DNA from: Pseudonocardia halophobica | GTDB lineage: Bacteria > Actinomycetota > Actinomycetes > Mycobacteriales > Pseudonocardiaceae | Assembly (NCBI RefSeq): GCF_027922425.1 | Contig: NZ_BSFQ01000001.1 | Location: forward strand, 62,001 to 126,000 | Length of the DNA stretch: 64,000 bases | Direction of reading: 5' to 3' | Shown: positions 7,115 to 16,550 of the stretch, piece by piece | Layout: each line of letters opens with the position of its first letter | Numbering within the stretch: position 1 is the first letter of the stretch | Translations under genes and position numbers: made by a program | The notes under the pieces: model-generated | Told to the model about the DNA's origin: nothing | The model's input: only the letters and a program-made list of their open reading frames with translations | Database searches by the model: none

Positions 7115-10009
7115 GTGCCCGTCGCCCCGCCGCGGCGGCGGCCCGGGGTCCTCGCCGCCCTGCTCGGGCTCGTCGTGCTGGCGTGCGCGGTCGCCTTCCC
7201 GTTCGCGCCGGTCGTGCAGCCCGAGGCCCGCTACGACTGGGGCGGGCCGGGCGCGGTCCCCACCGCGCTGCCGCTGATGCCCTACCAGCCCGTCTCGCTC
7301 ACGGCCACGACCACGTGCGACGCCGCCCGCGCGCTCGGCGAGGGCACGCTCCTCGCGACCACCCCGGCCGCGCCGGACCCCCGCGCGACCCCGCTCGACG
7401 GCCTGCGGATGGAGGTCGCCGCCGGATCGCTCCGCGTGACCACGGCCGGCGTCGACCTCGATCCGCTGCCCCTGCCCGCGGGCGGCTGCACCGTCGAGTT
7501 CCGCAGCGACACCACGGCCACGACGCTGCTGCTCAACGGCGCGCCGGTCGTCTCCCGCCCCGGCGACCTGCGGCCCGCCGTCGCCGCGGCCCTCACCGAC
7601 GCCCCCGACACCTCCGGCCTGCGGCTGCAGCTCACCGCCGACACCCGCTTCCAGACCTCGATCACCCCGCTCAAGGCCGCGATCGCCGTCGTCGGTGTCC
7701 TGGCGCTGGTCGCGATGGTCGTGGTGCTGGCCCGCGGCGAGCGGCGCCGCGCGGTCCGGGTGCTGCCCCGTCGCTGGTGGCGGCCCCGGCTGCCCGACCT
7801 CGCCGTGACCGCGGTGCTCGCGGTCTGGTGGGTGTCCGGGCCGGTGACCGTCGACGACGGCTACATCGCCGGGATCGTCCGCGACCGCGGCAGCAGCGGG
7901 TTCGTCGGCAACGTCTACCGCTGGCTCAACGCCCCCGAGGCGCCCTTCAGCTGGTTCTACGACCTCTACCACGCCTGGTCGCAGGTCTCGGCGTCGACGG
8001 TCTGGATGCGGCTGCCGTCGATCCTGCTCGGGCTGGTCACGTGGGGTCTGCTGTCCCGCTGCGTGGTGCCCCGGCTGCTGCCGCGGGCCGGCCGCGGCGT
8101 CGCCTGGCTCTCCGCGCTCACGTTCCTCGCCTGGTGGCTGCCCTACACGCTCGGCCTGCGCCCCGAGCCGTGGGTCGCCGTCGGGACGGTGCTGGCCTTC
8201 GTCGGCGTGGAGCGCGCGATCACGCTGCGCCGGGTGACCCCGCTGGTCCTGGCCCTTCTCGTCGCGGGCGTGACCACGGCCGTCACGCCCGGCGGGCTGA
8301 TGGCCTTCGCGCCCGTCGTCGCAGGCCTGGTACCGGTGCTGCGGACGCTGCGCCGCAGCGGCCTCGGCCCGGTCCCCCTCGTGCTGGTGCTGCTGGCGGG
8401 CCCGGCGGCCGCGGTGTTCCTCATGGTGTCCGACCAGAGCCTCGCCGCGATGCTCGAGGCCACCCGGGTCCGGACGCTGATCGGCGGAGGCCAGCCCTGG
8501 TACGACGAGTACGACCGCTACGCCCTCCTGCTGACGCAGGACGACATGCAGGGCTCGCTGGGCAAGCGCGCGCCGGTGCTGCTCACGCTCCTCGCGGCCG
8601 TCGCGGCGCTGTGGGCCGCGGGGCGCCGGTTCCCGCCGGGCCCGACGCGGCGGATCGCCGTGGTGTTCCTGCTCGGGCTCGCGTCGATGACCGCCACCCC
8701 GACCAAGTGGACCCAGCACTTCGGCGACCTCGCCGGCATCGGGGCGGCGGTGCTGCTGGTCGGGATCGTGGCCGTCGGGCGCCGGGCCCTGGCCCGGCGT
8801 ACGGCGCCGTGGCTCGCCGGGCTCGGCGCGCTCGCCGTCGTCGGGTCGCTGGTGCTCGCCGCGCAGAACGTGTGGCCCTTCGTCTCCGACTGGTGGGGCC
8901 TGACGTGGAGCACCCTCCCGCCGTTCGTCGCGGGCGTCGAGCTCGCGCCCGTCTGGCTGGTGGCGGGGCTCGTCCTGGTCGCCGGGGCGCTGCTCGTGCT
9001 CGCCTGGCGGCGCTCGGGCGGCGGCACCGGGCGGCTGCCGCGGTGGCTCCCGAGCCCGGCCGCCGTCACGACCGTGCTGCTGACGGCGGTGGTCCTGCTG
9101 CAGGTCGGGTCGTTCGCGCGCACCGGCTGGCAGCACCGCGACAGCTACACGCTCCTGTCCGACGCCGTGTCGACCGCCCGCGGCGCTCCGTGCGGGCTGC
9201 AGGAGCGGTTGTCCGTCGAGACCGACCCGGCCGCGGGGCTGCTGCCCGCCCTGCCCGGACCGTCGGCGCTCCCACCGGAACCGGTCGACGCGGGCGGCAC
9301 CGAGCTGCCGGGGATCCGCGTGCTCGGAACCGGCGACACGGCGTGGTTCGCCCTGGACACCACCCAGCGGTCGCGCGAGCTCCCCGTCGTCGTGACGGTC
9401 GCGGGTGCGCTGCGGCCCGGCGACACCCTCGCCGCCGAGTTCGCGGGCGACGACGGCGAGCCGCTCGAGCGCGCCGCACTGAAGCCCGACGGCCAGGTCC
9501 CGCAGGACGTCCGGCTGCTCGCCCCCGACGGCGCGACGCGGGTCCGGCTCGCCGTCGACGTCCGGGAGCCGGCCGACACCCCCGCCGTGGTGACCCTGCC
9601 CCGGGTCCCGCGGCTCACGCCCATGGACGAGGTCCTCCCGGCCGGCACCGAGGCGATCCTCGACTGGCCCGTCGCCTTCGTCTTCCCGTGCCTGACCCCG
9701 GCCCCGCTCCCACTGGGCACCACGGTGCTCCCGCAGTGGCGGGTCGCCCCGCCGCAGCGCGACGACTCGGCCGGGATCACCTACGCGCCGAGCTACGGGG
9801 GACCGTTCGCCGCAGCCCGCACGCTCGTGATCGAGCAGCGGATGGCGACCTACCTCGCCGGCGACCCGACCCGCGACGCCGCCCAGGTCTACCGCTGGGT
9901 GCCGGTCCGGCCGTTGGCCTCTGCGACGCCGCAGGTCAGTGAGCACACGGTCGGTGGCTGGACGCACACCGGCCGCACCCGTGTCCCCGGCCTCGATCCC
10001 GTCGGCTGA
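7115..10009 (+). CDS. Arabinosyltransferase, Emb family (copy 2)
   Basis: This second Emb-type GT53 enzyme is about 964 residues, shorter than copy 1. The catalytic VDDGY motif is near residue 247, followed by GNVYRWLNAPEAPFSWFY, which is also recognisable in copy 1. The membrane domain ends near residue 670, and the extracytoplasmic C-terminal domain ends with MATYLAGDPTRD and WVPVRPL. The frame is open from 6917. GTG 7115 has GGAGG (7102-7106) 8 nt upstream and puts the first helix close to the N-terminus; GTG 7064 is an alternative. It is divergent from aftB and is followed by the GlfT2 paralogue on the same strand. Having two different Emb copies may mean a heterodimer of the EmbA/EmbB type (inference). 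Confidence 0.9.
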   Translation: MPVAPPRRRPGVLAALLGLVVLACAVAFPFAPVVQPEARYDWGGPGAVPTALPLMPYQPVSLTATTTCDAARALGEGTLLATTPAAPDPRATPLDGLRMEVAAGSLRVTTAGVDLDPLPLPAGGCTVEFRSDTTATTLLLNGAPVVSRPGDLRPAVAAALTDAPDTSGLRLQLTADTRFQTSITPLKAAIAVVGVLALVAMVVVLARGERRRAVRVLPRRWWRPRLPDLAVTAVLAVWWVSGPVTVDDGYIAGIVRDRGSSGFVGNVYRWLNAPEAPFSWFYDLYHAWSQVSASTVWMRLPSILLGLVTWGLLSRCVVPRLLPRAGRGVAWLSALTFLAWWLPYTLGLRPEPWVAVGTVLAFVGVERAITLRRVTPLVLALLVAGVTTAVTPGGLMAFAPVVAGLVPVLRTLRRSGLGPVPLVLVLLAGPAAAVFLMVSDQSLAAMLEATRVRTLIGGGQPWYDEYDRYALLLTQDDMQGSLGKRAPVLLTLLAAVAALWAAGRRFPPGPTRRIAVVFLLGLASMTATPTKWTQHFGDLAGIGAAVLLVGIVAVGRRALARRTAPWLAGLGALAVVGSLVLAAQNVWPFVSDWWGLTWSTLPPFVAGVELAPVWLVAGLVLVAGALLVLAWRRSGGGTGRLPRWLPSPAAVTTVLLTAVVLLQVGSFARTGWQHRDSYTLLSDAVSTARGAPCGLQERLSVETDPAAGLLPALPGPSALPPEPVDAGGTELPGIRVLGTGDTAWFALDTTQRSRELPVVVTVAGALRPGDTLAAEFAGDDGEPLERAALKPDGQVPQDVRLLAPDGATRVRLAVDVREPADTPAVVTLPRVPRLTPMDEVLPAGTEAILDWPVAFVFPCLTPAPLPLGTTVLPQWRVAPPQRDDSAGITYAPSYGGPFAAARTLVIEQRMATYLAGDPTRDAAQVYRWVPVRPLASATPQVSEHTVGGWTHTGRTRVPGLDPVG

Positions 10010-10118
10010 GGCGCGCCCGCCCGCCTGCGACGCACGTCATACCCCACAATGGGGCGACCGACGCCCTTCGGCCCGGCCCCGCCGGTCCGACCCCCGCACG
10101 GAGGACTGAGCCGCACCC

Positions 10119-12056
10119 ATGCTTCGCACAGAGACGCCGGACGAACCCCTGGCCGCACCGGCGTCCCCGGAGCGTCGCCCGGACGGCCCGGTGCGGCTGA
10201 CCGTGCAGCGCGGGCTCTTCTTCGGCCCCTCCGCGCTGGCGCCCGAGGACCTCTACTCGGTGGTGGAGAAGGGCGTGGCGCGTCGCGAGCGCGGCCGGGT
10301 CCGCCTCACCCCGGGCACCCGGGTCCACACCAACACCTACTTCGGCCGGCTCTACGCCACCTACTGGCAGCGCTGGACGGCCGTCGACCGGGTGGACGTC
10401 ACGGCGGTCGCCGCGGGCGAGGGCCGGGTCCGGCTGTTCGCCTCGGACACCAACAAGGTCTCCCGCATCGTCGACGCGGTCGACGTCGGCACCGCCGCCG
10501 GTCCCGAGACGCGGGAGATCCGGCTGTCGGGCCCGATCGACCGTTTCCTCGACGGCGGCGGCATGTGGCTGGAGATCACCACCGAGACCGGTGAGCTCAC
10601 CGTGTCGGAGGTGCGCTGGAGCGTCGTCGCCCCGCGGTCGGTGCCGCCGACCGACATCGTGATCTGTACGTACAACCGGGTCGAGGAGTGCCTCGACACG
10701 ATGCAGGCCCTCGCGGACGACCCGGAGGCCCTCGCCGCGGTCGGCGTCGTCCGGGTGGTGGACCAGGGCAGCGACCCGCTGGAGTCGCGGGACCGGTTCG
10801 CCGCCGTGTCGAAGGCGCTGGGCGACAGGCTCGTCTACCTGCGCCAGCCCAACCTCGGCGGCGCGGGCGGGTTCACCCGCGGCCTGTACGAGGCCACCGC
10901 CGGGGCGCCGGAGGAGCACCGCGACGTCCTGTTCATGGACGACGACGTGATGCTCGAGCCCGAGATCCTGATCCGGCTCACGTCGTTCGCGGCCTGCACC
11001 CCGCAGCCGACGATCGTCGGCGGGCAGATGCTGAACCTGCTCCACCCGGCGCACCTGCACATCTCCGGCGAGCGGGCCGACCCCGAGAACCTGATCAACG
11101 GCCTGCCGACGCCGGGCTCCCTGCGCGAGGCCTACCTGCTCGGGCTCGACGAGCGCCTGCTCCCCATCAACCAGGAGCGGCGCACCGACACCGAGTACAA
11201 CGGCTGGTGGTCCTGCCTGATCCCGGCCGAGATCGTCCGCCGGATCGGCTACCCGCTGCCGATCTTCTTCCAGTGGGACGACGTCGAGTTCGGCTACCGC
11301 GCCCGCGCGGCCGGCTTCCCCACGGTCTCCCTCCCCGGCGCCGGCGTGTGGCACGGCGACTTCGGGTGGAAGGACTGGGACGAGTGGCACCGCTACTTCA
11401 ACCTGCGCAACGGGTTGATCATGGCGGCGCTGCACACCGGCTTCTCCACGAAGACGATCGTCGCCCGGGTCCGGCACCTCTTGTCGGTGTACCTGATCGG
11501 CATGCACTACGGGCTGTCGGCCACGCTGCTGCAGGCCGTGGAGGACTTCCTCGAGGGCCCGGAGATCCTGCGGGACGGTTCGGCCGGGTCCGCGGCGCGG
11601 ATCCGCCGGGTCCGCGCCGACTACCCCGAGACGACGGTCCACAAGCTCACCGACCTGCCCGAGGACTTCCGGGCCCTCACCGTGCAGCGCGCCGGCGGCG
11701 AGCCGAGCAACGAGAGCCTGACCTGGGTCAAGCGGGCCGTCTACCAGCTGCTCGGCAAGGCGCCCTACCCGATGGGCTTCATCCCCGCCGGGGACGCGCA
11801 CTGGTGGCACGTCGGGCTGTTCGAGCGGGCCGTCGTCACGGACATGGGCGAGCAGGGCGTCCGCATCCGGCAGCGGGACAAGGCCAAGCTGATCGCGCTG
11901 GCCCGCCGCGGCCTGCAGGCGATGCGCCGGCTGCACACCGAGGGCCCGGCGGTGGCCGAGCGCTACCGCGCCGCGGTGCCGGAGCTGACGAGCCGGGAGA
12001 ACTGGACCCGGCTGTACGGGCTCACCGACGAGGCCCGTGAGGGCGGCAACACGTAA
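10119..12056 (+). CDS. GlfT2-like galactofuranosyltransferase (paralogue)
   Basis: GlfT2 is the processive UDP-galactofuranose transferase that builds cell-wall galactan. This 645-residue protein has the GlfT2 layout. An N-terminal beta domain (TYFGRLYATYWQRWT) is followed by a GT-A fold starting TDIVICTYNR. PNLGGAGGFTRG comes next, then FMDDD with the metal-binding Asp residues at 274-276, FQWDDVEFGYRARA with Asp 387-388, and a VWHGDF histidine. It differs from the canonical GlfT2 at 12849-14849 in the N-terminal segment and in most loops, so it is a diverged paralogue. ATG 10119 has GGAGGA at 10100-10105, a long 13-nt spacing. It could be a second elongating enzyme with a different linkage bias or a priming enzyme; sequence alone does not decide. 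Confidence 0.85.
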   Translation: MLRTETPDEPLAAPASPERRPDGPVRLTVQRGLFFGPSALAPEDLYSVVEKGVARRERGRVRLTPGTRVHTNTYFGRLYATYWQRWTAVDRVDVTAVAAGEGRVRLFASDTNKVSRIVDAVDVGTAAGPETREIRLSGPIDRFLDGGGMWLEITTETGELTVSEVRWSVVAPRSVPPTDIVICTYNRVEECLDTMQALADDPEALAAVGVVRVVDQGSDPLESRDRFAAVSKALGDRLVYLRQPNLGGAGGFTRGLYEATAGAPEEHRDVLFMDDDVMLEPEILIRLTSFAACTPQPTIVGGQMLNLLHPAHLHISGERADPENLINGLPTPGSLREAYLLGLDERLLPINQERRTDTEYNGWWSCLIPAEIVRRIGYPLPIFFQWDDVEFGYRARAAGFPTVSLPGAGVWHGDFGWKDWDEWHRYFNLRNGLIMAALHTGFSTKTIVARVRHLLSVYLIGMHYGLSATLLQAVEDFLEGPEILRDGSAGSAARIRRVRADYPETTVHKLTDLPEDFRALTVQRAGGEPSNESLTWVKRAVYQLLGKAPYPMGFIPAGDAHWWHVGLFERAVVTDMGEQGVRIRQRDKAKLIALARRGLQAMRRLHTEGPAVAERYRAAVPELTSRENWTRLYGLTDEAREGGNT

Positions 12057-12143
12057 CACAGGCGACATAGAACGTGACATTTCCTACCCCTGAGAACCAC
12101 TCGTCCGGGTGACAATCGGAGGAGGGGCCGAGTCCGTCCGGCC

Positions 12144-12166
12144 CGACGACCTCGGTACCCGAGGTC
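12144..12166. terminator. Perfect 10-bp inverted repeat, terminator or operator
   Basis: ACGACCTCGG and CCGAGGTCGT flank a 3-nt loop. The repeat lies 88 bp after the GlfT2-paralogue stop and 28 bp before the globin start, so it may end the first gene or regulate the second. Confidence 0.45.
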
Positions 12167-12194
12167 GTGTCACGTTCGTACGCCGGAGTGTTCG

Positions 12195-12845
12195 ATGCCG
12201 TTCTGGGCCGTCCTGGTCCTCGTTCTCCTGGCGGTGGTCGCGCTCGCGGCCGGCGCCGCCCTGTTCCTGAGGGACCGCCGGGAGGTCGGCCGGTCCCGCG
12301 CCGCGGATCCGGCGGCCCCACCGGAGGTCCGGCCCGCCGCGGTCCCGATCCCGCGCTCGTCCGCCGAGCCGATCCCCTACCGGCACCCGAACCGCCGTCT
12401 CCTGACACCGCCCCCGATGGTCGGCGACCTCCCGCTCCGGGACTGGCTGGTGCACTACTCGGTGCACGGCGACCAGGTGTGGCCCTCGGTGGTGGCGACC
12501 TTCTACGCCCGCGCGGCCGCCGTGCCGGAGATCGCCGACTACTTCGTCGGCACGGACATGGCCCGGCTCCAGCAGCACTTCGCCCGTGCCCTGACCATGC
12601 TCACCGGCGAGGGCCTCACCGAGGGCACCCTGCGGCGACTGCAGGACGCGCACCTGCCCGTGACGAACTCGCACGGCCGCGCCATCACGCCGGCGGTCTA
12701 CGACGCCGCCGTCGAGACCCTGCTCGGCGTCCTGGCGGAGCACGGCGTGCCGAAGGGTGCGCTGGCCCAGCTCGCGGTCGCGGTCGGCCCGCTGCGCGAC
12801 GCGATCGCGCGTCCCGCGCCCTCGGAGACCGGTTCTCGGTCCTGA
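12195..12845 (+). CDS. Membrane-anchored truncated hemoglobin-like protein
   Basis: The 216-residue protein begins with one membrane helix (residues 4-25) and a charged, Pro-rich linker (26-75). A domain of about 120 residues follows that matches group I truncated hemoglobins (Bac_globin). FYARA has Tyr104 at the B10 position and DYFVGTDMARLQQHFARAL has Phe117 at CD1. LQDAH has His153 as candidate proximal haem ligand, and the tail reads HGVPKG...VGPLRDAI. Such globins bind O2 or NO. The N-terminal anchor is unusual, because most members are soluble. ATG 12195 has GGAG 6 nt upstream. The gene lies between two GlfT2-type genes and its stop is 3 bp from that of the convergent glfT2. A link to wall synthesis is inferred only from position. 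Confidence 0.75.
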   Translation: MPFWAVLVLVLLAVVALAAGAALFLRDRREVGRSRAADPAAPPEVRPAAVPIPRSSAEPIPYRHPNRRLLTPPPMVGDLPLRDWLVHYSVHGDQVWPSVVATFYARAAAVPEIADYFVGTDMARLQQHFARALTMLTGEGLTEGTLRRLQDAHLPVTNSHGRAITPAVYDAAVETLLGVLAEHGVPKGALAQLAVAVGPLRDAIARPAPSETGSRS

Positions 12846-12848
12846 GGC

Positions 12849-14849
12849 TCAGCGGTCGAAGATCTCCTCCGACCACGCCTGCCGGCTGGTCAGCCAGGCG
12901 AGCGCGTCGGTGTAGCGGGTGCGCAGCAGCGGCCACTGCCGGGCGACCTCGCGGTGGAGCTCGAAGGACTCCTTCACCATCCGCTTGAACATCTCCGGGT
13001 CGCGGCGGCGGAAGGTGACCCCGCGCCCGTCCGGCGTGGACACCGTGGCGGAGTCGAGCCCGGCCAGCACGAACCACTGGGCCTGCTTCCACGGCACGTT
13101 GCGCTGCGGCACCTCGGCGTGCGCCGGCTTCGGTGTCCTGAGGTTGCGCAGCACGCCCTTCGCGAGGCCGAGGCCGACCTTCACCTTGCCGACCGGGGGC
13201 TCCGGGAACAGCTGGGCGCCCAGGGCGTCGAGGGTCGACAGGGGCACCTCGGTCGCGGACTGCAGCGGGCGGCCGTCGTCGTACTCCGCGCGCTCGGCCC
13301 GGATCTCGCCGAGCACCACCGGGAGCTTCGCGAACAGCGCCTCGGGGCCCGCGAGGAAGTCCTTGAGGCCCTTGATCTGCAGCGCGACGGCCGAGTACTC
13401 CATGAGCATCAGGTGCCGCAGGGTGCGCTTGAACGACTCCTGCAGCAGCGCCTTCGGCGAGTCCGGCCCGTGCAGCGCCGCCGCGACGTACCGGTTGCGG
13501 TAGTGGAAGTACGCCTGCCAGTCCGAGCTGTCGTCCTTCTCGATGAACGACATGTGCCAGATGGCGATCCCGGGGACGGTCGCCGTGCGGTAGCCGCGGC
13601 CGCGGGCGCGCAGGCCGTACTCGGCGTCGTCCCACTTGATGAACAGCGGCAGCGGCAGGCCCAGGTCCTCGGCGACGGCGCGCGGGATCAGGCACATCCA
13701 CCAGGCGTTGTAGTCGACGTCGACGCGGCGGTGCAGCCACGGCGTCTGCCGCAGGGTCTGCTCGGCCAGGTCGTGGTGCGGGTGGGTGTCCGGCGCGACC
13801 CGCCACATGAACTGGTTGCGGTCGACGACCTCGCCCATGGTCGACAGCTGCGAGCGGGCCTGCAGGGAGAGCATCTGCCCGCCGACCAGCATCGGCTCGC
13901 GGGAGAACCGGGAGAACGCGACGGCCCGCAGGATCGAGTCCGGCTCGAGCAGGATGTCGTCGTCCATGAAGAGGATCTGCTCGCAGTCGGTGGACCCGAG
14001 CGCCTCGTACATCACCCGCGCGTAGCCACCGGAGCCACCGAGGTTGGGCTGGTCGACGATCCGCAGCCGGTCGCCCAGGACCGCCGCGGCCTGCTCGTAG
14101 CCGGCCTGCTCGCGAACCTTCTGCGTGCCCTGGTCCGGCAGGATCACCGCGGTCACGGCCGCCAGCACGGCCGGGTCCTCGCCGATCGCGGTCAGGGTCG
14201 CGACGCAGTCCGCGGGCCGGTTGAAGGTCGGCATGCCGATGGTGACGGCCGCGCGACCGGGGGCGGCGGTGGGCGCGTGCCAGCCGCCCTCGTGCAGGAC
14301 GAGCTCGCCGTCGTCCGTGGTGAGGTCGAACCAGTACCAGCCGCCGTCCTCGAACGGGCGCAGGTCCAGCGGGAGGTCCAGCTCCTGCCGGCCCTCGACC
14401 CGCTGCCCGGTGACGTAGATGTGCGAGCCGTCCGCCTTCGACCGGTAGACGTCGACCCGGCCCGACCCCTCGAGCGCGAGCCTCAGCCGGATGTCGGTGA
14501 GCGTCGACCAGGCGCGCCAGTAACCTGCGGCGAAGCCGTTGAAGTAGGCCCCGAAGGACACCTCGCTCTGTGCCGGCAGCACGGCCGAGGTCCGCGAGGT
14601 GACGCGCAGCGCCCGCCCGGTGCTCGCCGAGACGGTGAGCGTCATCGGCTTCTCCTGCGACCCCGGCGTCGGCTCGGTCGGCGCCAGCGTGGTGCCGGTC
14701 CGCTCGTCGACGTAGAGCGCGCGCACCGCCAGCGGGTCGGCCGGGCGGGGGAGGATGATCCGCTGCAGCAGCGTGTCGGCGGTCCCCCCGTGCGTGGGCA
14801 CGGAGGCGGGCTTCTCAGCCGAGGTGGTCGTGGGCACGGTCGTCGTCAC
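12849..14849 (-). CDS. glfT2: Galactofuranosyltransferase GlfT2
   Basis: GlfT2 extends the galactan chain of arabinogalactan with alternating beta-1,5 and beta-1,6 galactofuranose from UDP-Galf, at the inner face of the membrane. This 666-residue protein follows the mycobacterial sequence along its length: LLQRIILPRPADPLAVRALY, EVSFGAYFNGFAAGYWRAW, FEDGGWYWFDLTTD, IGMPTFNRPADC, DQPNLGGSGGYARVMYEAL, LFMDDDILLEP (Asp 296-298), FIKWDDAEYGLRARG (Asp 407-408) and IWHMSF. GTG 14849 has GAGG 5 nt upstream. The next gene on this strand's upstream side (14908-16371) is only 58 bp away, so the two are probably cotranscribed. Confidence 0.95.
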   Translation of the reverse strand: MTTTVPTTTSAEKPASVPTHGGTADTLLQRIILPRPADPLAVRALYVDERTGTTLAPTEPTPGSQEKPMTLTVSASTGRALRVTSRTSAVLPAQSEVSFGAYFNGFAAGYWRAWSTLTDIRLRLALEGSGRVDVYRSKADGSHIYVTGQRVEGRQELDLPLDLRPFEDGGWYWFDLTTDDGELVLHEGGWHAPTAAPGRAAVTIGMPTFNRPADCVATLTAIGEDPAVLAAVTAVILPDQGTQKVREQAGYEQAAAVLGDRLRIVDQPNLGGSGGYARVMYEALGSTDCEQILFMDDDILLEPDSILRAVAFSRFSREPMLVGGQMLSLQARSQLSTMGEVVDRNQFMWRVAPDTHPHHDLAEQTLRQTPWLHRRVDVDYNAWWMCLIPRAVAEDLGLPLPLFIKWDDAEYGLRARGRGYRTATVPGIAIWHMSFIEKDDSSDWQAYFHYRNRYVAAALHGPDSPKALLQESFKRTLRHLMLMEYSAVALQIKGLKDFLAGPEALFAKLPVVLGEIRAERAEYDDGRPLQSATEVPLSTLDALGAQLFPEPPVGKVKVGLGLAKGVLRNLRTPKPAHAEVPQRNVPWKQAQWFVLAGLDSATVSTPDGRGVTFRRRDPEMFKRMVKESFELHREVARQWPLLRTRYTDALAWLTSRQAWSEEIFDR

Positions 14850-14907
14850 TCGGTCCTCGGTGTCTCGCTACCGGTCAGGGGCAACGGCCGAGGGTAGCCA
14901 CGCCGCG

Positions 14908-16371
14908 TCAGGAGGCCGACGACCGGGTACCGGCCGCCTCCCTGGCGATCTCCTCGCGGAGCACGGCGAGGACCCGCTGTGCCGAGTTGCCCGCGCCGAA
15001 GAGCTCGTCGACGGTGCGCCGCTGCGCGTCGGCGAGCGGATCGGGGTGCCCGGAGAGGAACTTGTCCGCCAGCCGCCGCGCCTCGTCGACCGCGCCCACG
15101 GTGTGCACCCCGCGCACGACCCGCCGGCCGATCTCGTTGAACGGGCGGTGACCCTCGCGCTCCACGAACACCAGCGGCTTCCCGAACAGCTGGTACTCGA
15201 CCAGCATCGACAGCCCGTCCGTGATCATGAGGTCCGACGCGGCCAGGGTCGGCCCGTACTCCGCCTCCGACAGCACGGCGGTGTTGGGCAGGTCCGCCCA
15301 CCGACGCATCCAGTCGTCGAACTCCTCCCGCGAGATCGGGGACTCCGCCGCGTCCGGGAACGGGAGCAGGGCCGGGTGCGGCATGAACACGAACTCGGTG
15401 TCGGGGCTGCGCGCGGCCCAGTCCAGCATCTCCGCCCGCATCAGGTGGAAGGCGCCGAAGTCCGTCCAGCCGCGGGCGATCGTGTGGTGCGCCGACCAGA
15501 CCACGCGCCCCGGCCGTCCCGGCCGGTCGCCGGACAACGGCCACCGCGGCGCGGCGGCACGCAGCCGGTCGGCCTTGGGGTGCCCGACGACCCGGAACTG
15601 CGTGCCCGCCCGCGCACCGTCCCGGACGGCGATCTCGCGCATCAGCTCGTTGGCGCAGAAGACGAGCCAGGCGGCGCGGTGGAACGGGGCGTCGACGGCG
15701 GTGTTGGGGGTGCGCGGGTCCGGGACGTTGCGGACGATGTTCATCGTCTCGTACGGGACCAGACAGGTCCGGGCGAAGCCGAGCCGCTCGGTCGCGAACT
15801 CGTCCGGCACGTCCGCGTCCCACTGCGACTGCCGGAAGATGACGTCCGGCTCGATGGCCTTGACCAGCTGCAGGAGGTCCTGCTCGCCGTCGGCCGCCAA
15901 CCGGAGGTGGGGCACCCCGCGGCGGGTCAGGCCCTCGTGCACGTCCTCCTCGCCGTACAGGCCCCCGGACCCGCGGAAGCGGCGCGGGATCGACGCGACG
16001 ACCGGCTCGAAGTCCGCGCTGTCCTGCATCGCCTCGACCAGCGACTGGGAGGCGTCCCAGGAGCCGAGCACGTGCGCGAGGAACAGCACCCGGATCGGGG
16101 TGCGGTGCAGGGTCGCGCGACGGGCGACGAGGTGGATCGAGTCGCGGAGCTCCGAGTAGCGGTCCGGCACCCCGTCGACCGTCGACCCGACGTCGTCGAG
16201 CCGGGCACGGACCGCGCCCAGCTCCTCGCGGGTGTGGTGCAGCTCGGTGTCGATCGCCGACAGGTGCCGGTCGAGCTCCCGCATCTGCACCGGCAGCTCC
16301 CGCAGCCGGCGGAACTGCGCCCGGGCACGGCGGGGCAACGCGCGGAGGGCACGCAGGCGCGCTGTGCTCAC
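14908..16371 (-). CDS. CDP-glycerol glycerophosphotransferase-like protein
   Basis: The 487-residue protein starts with a basic, probably coiled-coil segment (residues 1-75, with MRELDRHLSAIDTELHHTRE). A GT-B-like region follows: VLFLAHVLGSWDASQSLVEAM, IFRQSQWDADVP, VWSAHHTIARGW, EFVFMPHPAL and TDGLSMLVEYQLFGKPLVFVE. The HPAL and D-G-S-M-x-x-E-Y-x-x-x-G-K-P pattern is typical of the polyglycerophosphate/teichoic-acid transferase family (TagF/TagB-like). The start GTG 16371 sits just before the coiled coil; the open frame runs further upstream to 16845 but that part is not protein-like. It lies upstream of glfT2 on the same strand, so a wall or glycolipid substrate is likely. The exact reaction is unknown. 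Confidence 0.7.
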   Translation of the reverse strand: MSTARLRALRALPRRARAQFRRLRELPVQMRELDRHLSAIDTELHHTREELGAVRARLDDVGSTVDGVPDRYSELRDSIHLVARRATLHRTPIRVLFLAHVLGSWDASQSLVEAMQDSADFEPVVASIPRRFRGSGGLYGEEDVHEGLTRRGVPHLRLAADGEQDLLQLVKAIEPDVIFRQSQWDADVPDEFATERLGFARTCLVPYETMNIVRNVPDPRTPNTAVDAPFHRAAWLVFCANELMREIAVRDGARAGTQFRVVGHPKADRLRAAAPRWPLSGDRPGRPGRVVWSAHHTIARGWTDFGAFHLMRAEMLDWAARSPDTEFVFMPHPALLPFPDAAESPISREEFDDWMRRWADLPNTAVLSEAEYGPTLAASDLMITDGLSMLVEYQLFGKPLVFVEREGHRPFNEIGRRVVRGVHTVGAVDEARRLADKFLSGHPDPLADAQRRTVDELFGAGNSAQRVLAVLREEIAREAAGTRSSAS

Positions 16372-16550
16372 CTCGCGTGTCCCACAGGCCGACGCCGGGT
16401 GAACGTCCGGTGAACCGCCATACGTACGACCGTACGGATCATCGCGCCGCGACCCGCCCGGCCCGGCGATCGTCGTCGGGCAGCGGCCGCCCTCGATCGA
16501 CGACCGGCGGACGGACCGGGACGAACCCGGCCTGCCTGACTCGTCAGTCA

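Noticed and set aside
6788..9967. Long open frame on the minus strand opposite emb-2 (1059 codons)
   Set aside because: Low-complexity Arg/Gly/Asp/His-rich translation with no motif; emb-2 on the other strand is clearly coding.
9936..12080. Open frame of 714 codons opposite the GlfT2 paralogue
   Set aside because: Antisense shadow; the plus-strand frame carries the glycosyltransferase motifs.
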